A stretch of DNA of 5,816 nt from an uncultured candidate division Zixibacteria bacterium (GTDB lineage: Bacteria; Zixibacteria; MSB-5A5; GN15; FEB-12): assembly GCA_913009765.1 (NCBI GenBank), contig CAJVYT010000288.1, positions 1 to 5,816 on the forward strand. Reading direction: 5' to 3'. Below the pieces are notes generated by a model that was given only the letters and a program-made list of their open reading frames with translations, was not told the origin of the DNA and searched no databases. Shown here piece by piece: positions 1-4,815 of the stretch (positions are counted from its first letter, which is position 1; every line of letters starts with the position of its first letter). Both the position numbers and the translations under genes were made by a program.

Positions 1-52
1 TCGGTGTTACAGACAATTTATACGTTGTTTTTTTATTATTTATTTTTTTTTT
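1..52. other. Non-genomic tail outside the left adapter
   Basis: This stretch lies beyond the outer end of the P5 adapter. Next to the adapter it is almost pure T, which is poly-A when read outward, and further out it becomes irregular. That is what a read looks like after passing through insert and adapter and running off the end of the library molecule. No coding or structural signal is visible. It should be trimmed. Confidence 0.9.
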
Positions 53-110
53 AATGATACGGCGACCACCGAGATCTACACTCTTTCCCTACACGACGCT
101 CTTCCGATCT
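53..110 (+). other. Illumina TruSeq universal (P5) adapter, left end
   Basis: The 58 bases begin AATGATACGGCGACCACCGA and end GCTCTTCCGATCT, matching the non-indexed TruSeq universal adapter from memory over its whole length. The right end of the window carries the exact reverse complement. It is library-construction DNA, not genome. Translated on the minus strand it gives the familiar artefact peptide GRASCRERV, which would otherwise be appended to the gene ending here. Confidence 0.98.
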
Positions 111-564
111 TTCTGATCTGGTTAATTAAGTTTAACTCCTGCTCATTTTCTTCGTTTAGGTTTCGGCTTAATACATTTATTAAAAATATTTCTTCTTCTA
201 ATAAAGATTCTCGTGAATCAATTTTTTTTGCAATCAGGCTAGCTGTAGCAGGAAAGCCAGCGATGTAAAAAATTGCCGCGCAATAGATTAAATTTATTGT
301 TCTGTCAACGCCCGAAATATACTGAGCTGCGGTGCTGCGCGAATAAATTAGTAATGTATTTGCAAGCTCTGATAATTGGTTTCTTTGCTCATCAATATTA
401 TCTACTCTGAATGCATTGAATACTTCAGAAAGTACGGCTATATATAAATCATCGCTTCTTTGACGAACTTGATACCCCGCCCATAAGTCCTCTGGAATGC
501 CAAATTCTGTTGCACTCTCCCAAGACTCGATTTCAGCCATCATATTAGAGAGCCGCCTATTCAC
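111..564 (-). CDS. Putative HamB-like helicase, N-terminal part only (cut by contig end)
   Basis: Only about 151 N-terminal residues are genomic; the frame then runs into adapter. The preserved part is helical and acidic, with segments such as NLIYCAAIFYIAGFPATASL (about residues 91-110). No Walker A, DEAD/DEAH or other helicase motif falls within it. The assignment therefore rests on context: it directly follows and overlaps a HamA-like nuclease gene by 8 bases, and Hachiman operons have hamA followed by the helicase gene hamB. In that family HamB is the DNA-translocating helicase that holds and releases the HamA nuclease. The first possible start is GTG at 564, with GAGGTGA just upstream. 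An ATG at 543 (codon 8), preceded by AGGCGG, is an alternative. It could also be another partner of a DUF1837 nuclease. Confidence 0.5.
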
Positions 565-1396
565 GGCTCACCTCTTCAACAGCTCTTCCAAAGGTTCTTT
601 CATATAAATCTTTTAAGTTACTTATGCCCAAGACTATGATTTCAAATTCTTCATTTTGACCAGGCAACTCTAAATCTTTAGACAGCTCTTCATCAATAAA
701 AGCACGATCTATGATTGCAACTGCCCGAAAGTATTTTGAATATTCAGTATCTAGGTGCTTATCAGTAAACCTCTTAACGAATGCAATTGAATCAGCATTG
801 CCGTGATTAATCTCTTTTTCTTTAAGCCATACAAGCGTTCTAGCCAGCCTACCTGTTTTATCTGATACATAACCACCAATTGAACTTTCTATTGGAGAAT
901 GAACCGATTGTGTTGACTTCATCTTCGCCTCAGCACAAATAACAAAATCATTCGTTGATGCCTGGTCGGGGTTGTCTCTATGCAAAATGATGACATCCGA
1001 ATGTGGAGCAGGCTTTGCTCTATCTTGCTTATACTGCCATTTCATTATGTTTTTAATAGTTTCTTCTCTTTCACTACCGAGAAAAAACAATGTGGTTACT
1101 TCACCAAAATCACCTGCCATGACAGACCCTCGGTCAGGAACCTGATTTTGAAGAACCTGAGAGGCAGTTAGTCCTGTTTCAGTCATTCGAGCAGTGAGAT
1201 TTTCATCTGTAATATAACAATTGGGAATGTTTGCGACTAAAAATTCTTCTAAGAGTTCTGTTTTATCTTCCGGTAAAATATGTGCCCTTACATCAATCGC
1301 ATCTGCAAGTTTTTGATGAGTTTCAAACCAGGAGAACATATTTTTAGTATCGGGAAAGTTATCTATTGGTGGTGGCACTTCATCATCCGTAATCAT
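557..1396 (-). CDS. hamA: HamA-like DUF1837 nuclease of a Hachiman-type defence system
   Basis: This 279-residue protein has the arrangement of a PD-(D/E)xK nuclease: an acidic residue in GDFGE (E99), then HSDVIIL (D134), then an E-x-K in ICAEAKMK (E156, K158). The GxxGE / D / ExK spacing and the total length resemble DUF1837 proteins, the family that defines HamA. In studied Hachiman systems HamA is a DNA nuclease kept silent by the helicase HamB and released when DNA integrity is disturbed during phage infection. The ATG at 1396 is the only reasonable start, because an in-frame TAA lies two codons upstream; its Shine-Dalgarno sequence is weak. The gene overlaps the next one by 8 bases. The motif reading is direct; the family assignment comes from recognition, not a search. 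A different restriction-like nuclease is the main alternative. Confidence 0.72.
   Translation of the reverse strand: MITDDEVPPPIDNFPDTKNMFSWFETHQKLADAIDVRAHILPEDKTELLEEFLVANIPNCYITDENLTARMTETGLTASQVLQNQVPDRGSVMAGDFGEVTTLFFLGSEREETIKNIMKWQYKQDRAKPAPHSDVIILHRDNPDQASTNDFVICAEAKMKSTQSVHSPIESSIGGYVSDKTGRLARTLVWLKEKEINHGNADSIAFVKRFTDKHLDTEYSKYFRAVAIIDRAFIDEELSKDLELPGQNEEFEIIVLGISNLKDLYERTFGRAVEEVSRE
568..574 (-). promoter_or_regulatory. Ribosome-binding site for the second gene of the nuclease operon
   Basis: GAGGTGA on the minus strand ends three bases before the GTG at 564 and lies inside the 3' end of the upstream nuclease gene. The start and stop codons sit within GTGAATAG, so the same ribosomes could terminate and restart, coupling expression of the two proteins. 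A second purine-rich run, AGGCGG (553-558), precedes the ATG at 543, so the true start is not settled. Confidence 0.55.
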
Positions 1397-1661
1397 TGTT
1401 AGTTATCGTTAGTCCACTCAGTGTTAGAGATATGGAATATTTCTGATTCGAGGCAAAACTAAATGTCCGCTTTGACCTCGCACCCGATGACAGAGATTGA
1501 TCTCATCGATATGATGAGCCGTATAACGCCACGCATCAGCGACACAACATCACGGGGTCAAGTCTTACATATCACATTCAATTTTTTAACCGCTCGACAC
1601 ACTGTGGCATATCTTACACCAAAGTGGTGTCCCACTTCTTTTAAAAATTGGGGTCAGAGAA
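1397..1661. other. Non-coding spacer upstream of the hamA-like gene, up to the IS
   Basis: No convincing gene is seen in these 265 bases on either strand. The part next to hamA has three GTTAG pentamers (1398, 1408, 1423), and the hamA promoter should lie here, though I see no strong -35/-10 pair. The middle has CTCATC/GATGAG arms (1502-1518). The IS-proximal part contains two 'ggggtca' motifs (1554-1560 and 1650-1656) and a pair of competing hairpins. Such ggggtca-type sequences often occur around REP-associated or IS200-like (Y1) transposase repeats in Proteobacteria, so this may be an old repeat remnant. A 71-codon plus-strand frame crosses it and runs into the IS; it is probably not a gene. 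Confidence 0.5.
1616..1637. repeat. Two overlapping, mutually exclusive small hairpins
   Basis: ACACCA (1616-1621) pairs with TGGTGT (1625-1630) around a 3-base loop. The overlapping AAGTGG (1622-1627) pairs with CCACTT (1632-1637) around TGTC. Both arm pairs are perfect 6-mers, but they share bases, so only one hairpin can form at a time. They sit 24 bases outside the IS boundary. Their role is unknown; a repeat-element terminus is more likely than a riboregulator. Confidence 0.4.
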
Positions 1662-1680
1662 GAATGGCACTTACTTAAGC
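1662..1680. repeat. Left terminal inverted repeat of the IS4-family element
   Basis: The 19 bases are an exact reverse complement of 3161-3179. The transposase stop codon (1671-1673) and its last codons are inside this repeat, so the coding sequence extends into the transposase-binding end, a compact arrangement. The match stops at 1661/3180 (a versus g). Confidence 0.93.
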
Positions 1681-3056
1681 TTCCTGGCATGTCCATTTTT
1701 TCTGGTTTCTTCTCGTGCTAATTTGCGTATTTTGGTGAGTAAAGGATAAGGCTTGGGCCGTCGTTTAACGGCTCTAGGCTCAATGCGCCCTTGCCGATTA
1801 CCAACGCGCTGCTGTGCGATCAGTACAAATAAATGTATGACTACTTCGTTGTTATTTCCATGATTGATTTGTCTCCAGGCCAGCCATAGTTGCAAGGTAT
1901 GCTTGAAGCTGAGTTCGCGAGGTAACACATTGAATAACTGTGCGGCCTGCGCCATCAGTAGTCTGATCAGGTTGTAAGCCAGGAGATAGACCCAAATCTC
2001 CTTAATAACCATCTCTGGTGTTTTGCAACTCAACACATCCATACCAAGCGTTGTCTTGATATTGCGCAAGTCCAGCTCTATATTCCAGCGACTTTGATAA
2101 AGTATCTTTAAATCATTTTTGGATGTTTGTTTTGGGCACAGCAGCGTCGTAACGAGCACTTTCCCACCTGTTACCAGTTCTCGTACCGTTATCGATTCTG
2201 GCGCCTGTTCGTAATGCGCCTGGCTCATCCACGCAGGTTTAACTTTGGGCTTAGCTATTTCAATTAAGTGGTCTCTTTTCCCAAGAGACTGGCCGCGTCG
2301 AAAGTCTGTGCAACGACGTCGTGCACCCTGTTGTTCGAACACGGCATCAATACCCCTTGCTTGCAGTGAGCAGAGCAAAAAATAGGTGGCATAGTAGGCA
2401 TCGCCCAGAAGAATATCATCGGGTTGTAATGTATCGAGTAGTGATCGAAGCAAGGCTTGCTCATCACCACCTTTGCCCTTATGGGTGGCCATTGATGCAT
2501 TGAGTAAAGCGCCACTCGATAAGCAGATAATTCCGACAAGTCGGCATAAAGGAAATCCCAGCCCTGGTTTTTGACTGTGTGGCTGTGGATAGCTTGCCTG
2601 GTTTGCTTGCGTATCGGGCATTGTCACGGTTGCCCCATCCACCAGTCGCACCGGCCGTCCTTGCCAGCGCCATGAGTCAGGCGTGTGCGCTGCTACGTAT
2701 CGACCTGTGAAGTTTGTCAGTGTCGTGACCATTTCCAATGGCAAACGTTTTCTCGCACGACAGTAGGCGCCTGTATGCGTGCTACACAGGGACAGTCCCC
2801 CCATCAATCGTTTGACTGATGAATCATTCACTGCATTCTGGCAAGAACGATCAGCATTCATTACTTGAGCAAGAAACATTGATAATGTTTCGGTTGGTGG
2901 AAACAGTCTTTCACGGTGTGCTGGCAAAAGGGATTCAACTTTATCCAGTAAATCATCAGACGTGAGAAGATTGAAGAAACTGTATGCGTCGTTATTCGTT
3001 GCATGTTTACGAATGCGTTTTTGTTGCAGTGTTCCTGCGCGTTGAGTACGATACAT
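1671..3056 (-). CDS. IS4-family DDE transposase
   Basis: The protein has 461 residues and appears intact. It catalyses cut-and-paste movement of the surrounding element by cutting at the 19-bp ends. The catalytic triad is readable: D140 in RLVDGATVTMPDT, D219 in LLGDAYY, and E327 within the IS4 signature Y320-x2-R323-x3-E327-x6-K334 (YQSRWNIELDLRNIK). The N-terminal 100 or so residues (FFNLLTSDDLLDKV, then TETLSMFLAQVM) match the helical DNA-binding region of the family, and the basic C-terminus (KRRPKPYPLL...RKNGHARKLK) is typical. The ATG at 3056 is preceded by AAAGGA at a suitable distance, and that site lies in a hairpin that may limit translation. All catalytic residues are present, so the element may be active. 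Confidence 0.95.
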   Translation of the reverse strand: MYRTQRAGTLQQKRIRKHATNNDAYSFFNLLTSDDLLDKVESLLPAHRERLFPPTETLSMFLAQVMNADRSCQNAVNDSSVKRLMGGLSLCSTHTGAYCRARKRLPLEMVTTLTNFTGRYVAAHTPDSWRWQGRPVRLVDGATVTMPDTQANQASYPQPHSQKPGLGFPLCRLVGIICLSSGALLNASMATHKGKGGDEQALLRSLLDTLQPDDILLGDAYYATYFLLCSLQARGIDAVFEQQGARRRCTDFRRGQSLGKRDHLIEIAKPKVKPAWMSQAHYEQAPESITVRELVTGGKVLVTTLLCPKQTSKNDLKILYQSRWNIELDLRNIKTTLGMDVLSCKTPEMVIKEIWVYLLAYNLIRLLMAQAAQLFNVLPRELSFKHTLQLWLAWRQINHGNNNEVVIHLFVLIAQQRVGNRQGRIEPRAVKRRPKPYPLLTKIRKLAREETRKNGHARKLK

Positions 3057-3059
3057 GGA

Positions 3060-3122
3060 GGCTGTTCCTTTGGGTGATAAGTTGGTGGTTTGGTGATTGC
3101 CATCTTATCATTCGGAACAGCC
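3060..3122 (-). promoter_or_regulatory. Inverted repeat covering the transposase ribosome-binding site
   Basis: GGCTGTTCC (3060-3068) is perfectly complementary to GGAACAGCC (3114-3122). Inside it, TGATAAG (3075-3081) pairs with CTTATCA (3104-3110). In the transposase message this makes a two-part stem with a small internal bulge. The 3' arm contains AAGGAACAGCC, including the Shine-Dalgarno sequence just before the ATG at 3056. Such a hairpin would hold translation down. In IS10 and IS50 comparable structures block translation of messages entering from outside the element. Here the 5' arm lies inside the element, so the hairpin could act on internal transcripts too. The structure is seen; the function is inferred. 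Confidence 0.55.
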
Positions 3123-3160
3123 GTTTTACCTAATTTACCTATATGGATCAGTCGATTATT

Positions 3161-3179
3161 GCTTAAGTAAGTGCCATTC
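3161..3179. repeat. Right terminal inverted repeat of the IS4-family element
   Basis: GCTTAAGTAAGTGCCATTC is the exact reverse complement of 1662-1680. It lies upstream of the transposase gene. The 38 bases between it and the hairpin should hold the transposase promoter; they include two GGTAAA direct repeats on the minus strand but no strong -35/-10 pair. Confidence 0.93.
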
Positions 3180-3241
3180 GGTACTGAGCCCTTTGGTCTT
3201 CTTTGGTCTTCCTTTGGTCTTATTATCAAAATATCACTCAT
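3180..3241 (-). pseudogene. 5' stub of a gene coupled to the DUF3800 gene, cut by the IS
   Basis: An ATG at 3241 overlaps the DUF3800 stop codon within ATGAGTGA. It is preceded by GAGG five bases upstream, the layout of a translationally coupled downstream gene. About 21 codons (MSDILIIRPKEDQRRPKGSVP) are readable before the IS begins. In frame, the sequence then runs through the IS end as an unrelated peptide, overlapping the transposase gene. No plausible continuation is seen on the other side of the IS (minus strand below 1662), where frames close quickly. I cannot identify the family. It may instead be a chance short ORF, but the strong site and 8-base overlap argue for a real gene start. 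Confidence 0.45.
3191..3221. repeat. Three tandem copies of a 10-bp CTTTGGTCTT repeat
   Basis: CTTTGGTCTT occurs at 3191-3200 and 3201-3210, and again at 3212-3221 after one extra C. On the minus strand it falls in the truncated coupled frame and encodes the repetitive RPKEDQRRPK. The extra base breaks strict 10-bp periodicity. It may be slippage-prone, and it lies only 11 bases from the IS end. Confidence 0.8.
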
Positions 3242-4403
3242 TTAAACCTCGCACCTTAGCTCTATGTTGCCGAATATTCTCCTCGGCTAGCCGCAACTGA
3301 TCATCTGTTAAACTTTCTAATTTTGGGAGGATTTTTTCAAACTCTACAAATCTATTTACCATTCCTTCCATTGATATTCCATCCATCATGCTTTTTGGAA
3401 CAAATGTTTGAGCCAAGCGAGTCAATTCAGGGGACAGTTCTCTGCCAAACATATGGCGATTGACTATCCAAAGATAACTATCAACAATCTGCAATCCGAT
3501 ACTATCCTTGCTATTTAAGATTGTTAGGTCTCTAGTCGGAGTACCTTTTCTTAATATTACATCTTCACTATAAAAACGATGCAATGGATGAAATAAGTAC
3601 ATTTTCCGTTCGTTACCTCGTATTTTTTTCAATCCTTCTGCTAATCTTGCTGCATTATAGTGCGTAGTAATTTGTGCAGGGTTAAATTCTGATTGTCTAT
3701 CTACTACTATAGATAATGCATTTTTACGTGCATTCTTATTAAGTCTCTCTGCCATTGCTGATATTACAAACTGAAAGCATACGGAATTTGGCGAGATAAT
3801 CTTATCATCAGTTACACCGAAATCTAATTTTAATGGATATTTAATACCAAACCGAAATGCATCTGAAATTAATTCTTTTGATCTATCATCTAGGCTAGAC
3901 TCTCTTGTTCTTTTTAATAATTCAGTCAGTAAAGCTACAATACGATCAGGTATAGTGTTAATATTTTTATCTAGACATAAAGACCACGATTCTTTCATAA
4001 GCTCTTCATCAAATATTAATGATAACTTTTTAATAAAAAGAAAACGCACCGGCGACCAATATATTTCCCATTTTACCGCATCATTTAACCCAGCATCAAA
4101 AACAGCGTCGAAAAATATAATTAACGCAAAACTTTTCTTATCGATAAAATAATAATCAAAGTTAAATAGAAAATTATTCTGAATTTTTTTTAGTATAGGC
4201 GCAATTCTGGTTAATCGGTCTACGCCCAAAATACTTGCGTGAATTACGTTTACCCCTAATTCTTTAAGTATCTGCTCGTATAACTCACACCCCAGTACAT
4301 CTACATTTAGCTTACTGGAAAGCACACCATAGCTTAGCGTAGGTTGATTCGGGTCAAATAGATTATTGCCAGTATTACCTGATTCATCAATATGAAAAAA
4401 CAT
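3234..4403 (-). CDS. DUF3800-family protein (RNase H-like fold)
   Basis: Starting from the ATG at 4403 the protein has 389 residues. It opens with MFFHIDESGNTG, the N-terminal DESG motif (D6, E7) of DUF3800. Further acidic sites follow in SIVVDRQSEF (D235) and SIGLQIVDSYLW (D308), matching the 'GLQ.AD' block near the end of the family's core. Together these suggest an RNase H-like metal-binding fold, though DUF3800 biochemistry is largely unestablished. The family is frequent near mobile elements and defence genes. A frame extension to TTG at 4427 exists, but that TTG has no good site, whereas GGATGGGAG precedes the ATG at 4403. The last 30 or so residues are charged and helical. The stop TGA overlaps the start of a downstream gene broken by the IS. 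The gene is AT-rich like its upstream neighbour. Confidence 0.8.
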   Translation of the reverse strand: MFFHIDESGNTGNNLFDPNQPTLSYGVLSSKLNVDVLGCELYEQILKELGVNVIHASILGVDRLTRIAPILKKIQNNFLFNFDYYFIDKKSFALIIFFDAVFDAGLNDAVKWEIYWSPVRFLFIKKLSLIFDEELMKESWSLCLDKNINTIPDRIVALLTELLKRTRESSLDDRSKELISDAFRFGIKYPLKLDFGVTDDKIISPNSVCFQFVISAMAERLNKNARKNALSIVVDRQSEFNPAQITTHYNAARLAEGLKKIRGNERKMYLFHPLHRFYSEDVILRKGTPTRDLTILNSKDSIGLQIVDSYLWIVNRHMFGRELSPELTRLAQTFVPKSMMDGISMEGMVNRFVEFEKILPKLESLTDDQLRLAEENIRQHRAKVRGLNE

Positions 4404-4412
4404 GCAACTTCG

Positions 4413-4421
4413 CTCCCATCC
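4413..4421 (-). promoter_or_regulatory. Ribosome-binding site deciding the DUF3800 start
   Basis: GGATGGGAG on the minus strand lies nine bases before the ATG at 4403. It falls inside the eight codons that would be added by starting at TTG 4427. The conserved family sequence begins at the second residue after this ATG, so the shorter protein is favoured. Confidence 0.6.
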
Positions 4422-4451
4422 TTTCAATACAGAAGTACTTAGTTTTTTCCT

Positions 4452-4480
4452 ATTTTAGAAGAAACTGGGGGCTGTCCTAA
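4452..4480 (-). promoter_or_regulatory. Possible sigma-70-type promoter for the DUF3800 gene
   Basis: On the minus strand TTAGGA (4475-4480) and TAAAAT (4452-4457) are separated by 17 bases, and the ATG lies 48 bases further on. The -10 matches consensus at five of six positions, the -35 at only three. It is the best pair I see directly upstream, but AT-rich DNA gives such matches by chance. Confidence 0.3.
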
Positions 4481-4498
4481 GTTTTCAGATATAGCTAT

Positions 4499-4618
4499 TT
4501 AGCTGGCCCTTTTTTTATTATTTTCTTTTACTACCTGCTGCAAGCAACCTGCTAATTTATTGACTGAATTTGTACTAAAAAAATGTTTAACACCATCTAT
4601 ACTAACTTCTCCAACCAT
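4499..4618 (-). CDS. Possible small protein or C-terminal gene remnant, 39 codons
   Basis: A minus-strand frame is open from about 4727 to the TAA at 4499-4501. The only ATG in this frame is at 4618, giving MVGEVSIDGVKHFFSTNS followed by a helical, lysine-rich tail. The residues just upstream in the same frame (QVFYDKIKKL) also look protein-like, so this may be the C-terminal end of a decayed gene, not an independent small protein. Purines (AAGAAG) precede the ATG but are a poor ribosome-binding site. I recognise no family. It sits between the DUF3800 gene and the peptidoglycan-binding-like gene, on the same strand as both. Low confidence that it is expressed. Confidence 0.3.
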   Translation of the reverse strand: MVGEVSIDGVKHFFSTNSVNKLAGCLQQVVKENNKKRAS

Positions 4619-4715
4619 CAACTTCTTGATCTTGTCATAAAAAACTTGGGCTGTATATGATAAATAGCTAAATTCGCAGTGAAAAGTTGATTCGGAAAAA
4701 TTGTTCTCTGACCCG

Positions 4716-4743
4716 GGTTTATTGAAATAGGTTTATTGAAATA
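4716..4743. repeat. Tandem duplication of a 14-bp unit
   Basis: GGTTTATTGAAATA is present twice back to back (4716-4729 and 4730-4743) with no mismatch. The second copy also supplies one arm of the adjacent inverted repeat. A slippage duplication or a pair of protein-binding sites would both explain it. Confidence 0.85.
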
Positions 4744-4759
4744 TATAATTTATTTCAAT
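4735..4759. repeat. 9-bp inverted repeat around TATAATT
   Basis: ATTGAAATA (4735-4743) and TATTTCAAT (4751-4759) are perfect complements around a 7-base centre containing TATAAT, a consensus -10 hexamer on the plus strand. The layout resembles a repressor operator over a promoter, but no plus-strand gene follows. It is too AT-rich and lacks the T-run of an intrinsic terminator. Confidence 0.6.
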
Positions 4760-4815
4760 CGAGTCTGCCCTTTTGGTTTTGTAAAGTTTTACTCTGTCCT
4801 TAGATATTCTGAAAT

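Larger units (their letters stand above)
1662..3179 (-). mobile_element. Complete IS4-family insertion sequence, 1518 bp
   Basis: The element is bounded by perfect 19-bp terminal inverted repeats, GAATGGCACTTACTTAAGC at the left and its reverse complement at the right. It contains one intact transposase gene filling most of its length. The ends resemble in pattern those of E. coli IS4 (AATGCC...TTAAGG), and the transposase has the IS4-type YREK signature. Its base composition looks less AT-rich than the flanking genes, suggesting independent ancestry. No target duplication is recognisable: the left flank ends GGTCAGAGAA and the right flank begins GGTACTGAGC. This points to IS-mediated recombination, later decay, or assembly collapse of a multicopy element. 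Confidence 0.92.
4404..4815. other. AT-rich intergenic region between DUF3800 and peptidoglycan-binding-like genes
   Basis: This 412-base spacer contains the DUF3800 ribosome site and possible promoter, the palindrome AGCTATTTAGCT (4493-4504) overlapping the small-ORF stop, and the possible small ORF. It also holds a TTCTCTGACCC motif (4704-4714), a 14-bp tandem duplication and a 9-bp inverted repeat. Below the stop codon at 4816 I see no GC-rich stem with a T-run, so the upstream gene has no convincing intrinsic terminator. Two related strings, CTGTCCTAAG (4472-4481) and CTGTCCTTAG (4794-4803), bracket most of the region. Confidence 0.5.

Noticed and set aside
980..1171. 63-codon plus-strand frame inside the hamA-like gene
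   Set aside because: It is antisense to a gene with clear nuclease motifs; composition and lack of a start signal suggest a shadow frame.
1398..1530. GTTAG repeats and TATAACGCC as an integron attC site
   Set aside because: The half-sites are in the wrong order and orientation and do not match the required core consensus.
1463..1678. 71-codon plus-strand frame reading MSALTSHPMTEIDLIDMMSR and on into the IS
   Set aside because: It ends within the left IS repeat, has no ribosome-binding site, and crosses short hairpins and repeat motifs. It is more likely chance reading of non-coding DNA.
2264..2673. Several frames inside the transposase gene on both strands
   Set aside because: They overlap the well-supported DDE transposase in other frames and show no family motif.
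1650..3191. GGTCAGAG / GGTACTGAG as a decayed target-site duplication
   Set aside because: The similarity needs gaps and mismatches over 9 bases, which chance explains.
3097..3300. 67-codon plus-strand frame across the IS end
   Set aside because: It spans the IS terminus, tandem repeat and DUF3800 3' end with no coherent protein features.
3955..4152. 65-codon plus-strand frame inside the DUF3800 gene
   Set aside because: Antisense shadow of a protein with recognisable conserved motifs.
4735..4759. Inverted repeat as an intrinsic terminator
   Set aside because: The stem is almost all A/T and is not followed by a T-run on either strand.
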